Source: Megachile rotundata
Taxonomy: Eukaryota; Arthropoda; Insecta; Hymenoptera; Megachilidae
Length of the DNA stretch: 64,000 nt
Direction: 5' to 3'
Assembly (NCBI RefSeq): GCF_050947335.1
Contig: NW_027473314.1
Coordinates: forward strand, 5,890,001 to 5,954,000
Part shown: positions 63,301-64,000 of the stretch, in pieces
Position numbering within the stretch: the first letter of the stretch is position 1
Layout: each line of letters begins with the position of its first letter
Notes under the pieces: generated by a model
The model's input: only the letters and a program-made list of their open reading frames with translations
Database searches by the model: none
Told to the model about the DNA's origin: nothing
Position numbers and translations under genes: made by a program

Positions 63301-64000
63301 GATCGATAGAACGACAATTACTATACTTATTACTCTTATTATTATCAATCTAACTCATATTATTAGCCATATAATGCATATATGTCCGATAGAACGTCAA
63401 TTACTATACCCATTACTCTTATTATTATCAATTTAACTCATAGTATTAACCATATTATGCTTATATGAGCAATACTACTACAATTACTATACTTATTACT
63501 CTTATTATTATCAATCTAACTCATATTATTAGCCATATTATGCAGATATAATCGATAGGCCTACAATTACTATACTCATTACTCTTATTATTATCAATCT
63601 AACTCATATTATTAGCCATATTATGCAGATATAATCGATAGAACTACAATTACTATACTCATTACTCTTATTATTATCAATCTAACTCATATTATTAGCC
63701 ATATTATGCTTATATGATCGATAGGACGACAATTACTATACTCACTCCTCTTATTATTATCAATCTAACTCATATTATTAGCCATATTATGCTTATATGG
63801 TCGATAGGACGACAATTACTATACTCACTCCTCTTATTGTTATCAATCTAACTCATATTATTAGCCATATTATGCTTATATGATCGATAGAACGACAATT
63901 ACTATACTTATTACTCTTATTATTATCAATCTAACTCATATTATTAGCCACATTATGCTTATATGATGGATAGGACGACAATTACTATACTCACTCCTCT
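60376..64000. repeat. Large HOR block C' (runs off the window)
   Basis: This is a copy of block C at +9379 bp, with TCACTATCAT near 61,012, AAGCTT at 61,216, ATAGGAGCAA at 62,301, ACTAAAAACC at 62,112 and GATAGGCCTAC at 63,558. The match holds to the last base compared (54,541 onward against 63,920 onward), so the 9.4-kb super-repeat continues past the window. Confidence 0.88.

Larger units (their letters stand above)
10065..64000. repeat. 83-bp satellite array (about 650 monomers)
   Basis: This is a continuous head-to-tail array of an 83-bp monomer, all in one orientation, running off the right end. In order the monomer has: CAATCTAACTCATATTATTA, then GCCATATTATGCTTATAT, then the box GATCGATAG, then AACGACAATTACTATACT, then TATTACTCTTATTATTAT. 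It has two internal 12-bp imperfect direct repeats: CATATTATTAGC/CATATTATGCTT and ATTACTATACTT/ATTACTCTTATT. Register check: the CC of AGCCATA lies at 10,086 and at 63,948, which is 649 x 83 minus 5. One 9-bp deletion and four 1-bp insertions account for the difference. Most monomers carry ATCGAT (a ClaI site). Two copies span 166 bp, close to one nucleosome with linker (an inference only). The frame shifts each monomer, so the stops TAA, TAG and TGA fall in all forward frames. Family identity is unknown to me. Confidence 0.98.

Noticed and set aside
10065..64000. CENP-B-box-like motif in the monomer (GTTCTATCGATC on the minus strand)
   Set aside because: It does not fit the conserved TTCG...A..CGGG core of the known box, and no GGG occurs in the consensus. 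A link to centromere function would be guesswork.
10065..64000. TATA-like and AT-rich motifs as promoters, or ATCGAT clusters as an origin or methylation array
   Set aside because: They occur in nearly every monomer as part of the repeat, with no start, operator or gene attached. ATCGAT is useful only as a restriction marker.
1..64000. Telomeric repeat or telomere-proximal end
   Set aside because: No TTAGG, TTAGGG, TTTAGGG or similar tandem run is seen on either strand; TTAGCC in the 83-bp unit is a single internal string.

Overview
The window is satellite DNA from end to end. I see no gene, RNA gene, mobile element or CRISPR array that I can support. Two unrelated tandem-repeat families meet head on. 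Positions 1 to about 10,067 are a 14-bp satellite with core CAATCACAATCATA. From about 10,065 to the window end (64,000) runs an 83-bp satellite, about 650 head-to-tail monomers, all on one strand. Long arrays of this kind with layered duplications are typical of eukaryotic heterochromatin (pericentromeric, centromeric, subtelomeric or sex-chromosome blocks). I cannot name the organism: both families are AT-rich (consensus G+C about 29% and 24% by hand count), I do not recognise either one, and no unique sequence is present to place it.

Array 1 (1-10,069): the 14-bp units stay in exactly the same register for the whole array. The first complete unit starts at 7 and the last at 10,059, a difference of 718 x 14, so variation is by substitution and whole-unit change. 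On top lies a mosaic of large duplications: about 2.28 kb repeated at an offset of 2,520 bp (1782-4057 and 4302-6577), and the first 1.8 kb repeated at 6469-8444. The plus strand is almost G-free and its consensus has no stop codon in any forward frame, so every open frame here is a by-product of the repeat and reads the same 14-residue peptide.

Array 2 (10,065-64,000): between the first and last monomers the register drifts by only -5 bp in 649 periods. I can account for all five: one 9-bp deletion near 40,730 and four single-base insertions near 14,566, 23,263, 23,287 and 23,440. Monomers fall into a few recurrent types, told apart mainly by the central box (gatcgata, gagcaata, gaccgata, tccgata and others). 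Their order is copied in higher-order repeats (HORs) of 3, 8, 14, 34, 36, 44, 48, 52, 107 and finally 113/114 monomers. The left part (10-26 kb) is more heterogeneous. The right part (about 42.8 kb to the end) is built from large, nearly identical blocks: an A block, then B, C, B', C', where B+C is a super-repeat of about 9.4 kb. This suggests the homogenised, recently amplified part of the array lies to the right and that 10 kb is an older edge.

Nothing here acts as a gene set. The most interesting aspects are the abrupt satellite-satellite junction, the strict register of both arrays, the nested HOR architecture, and a cluster of single-base insertions at the seam between two tandem HOR copies.
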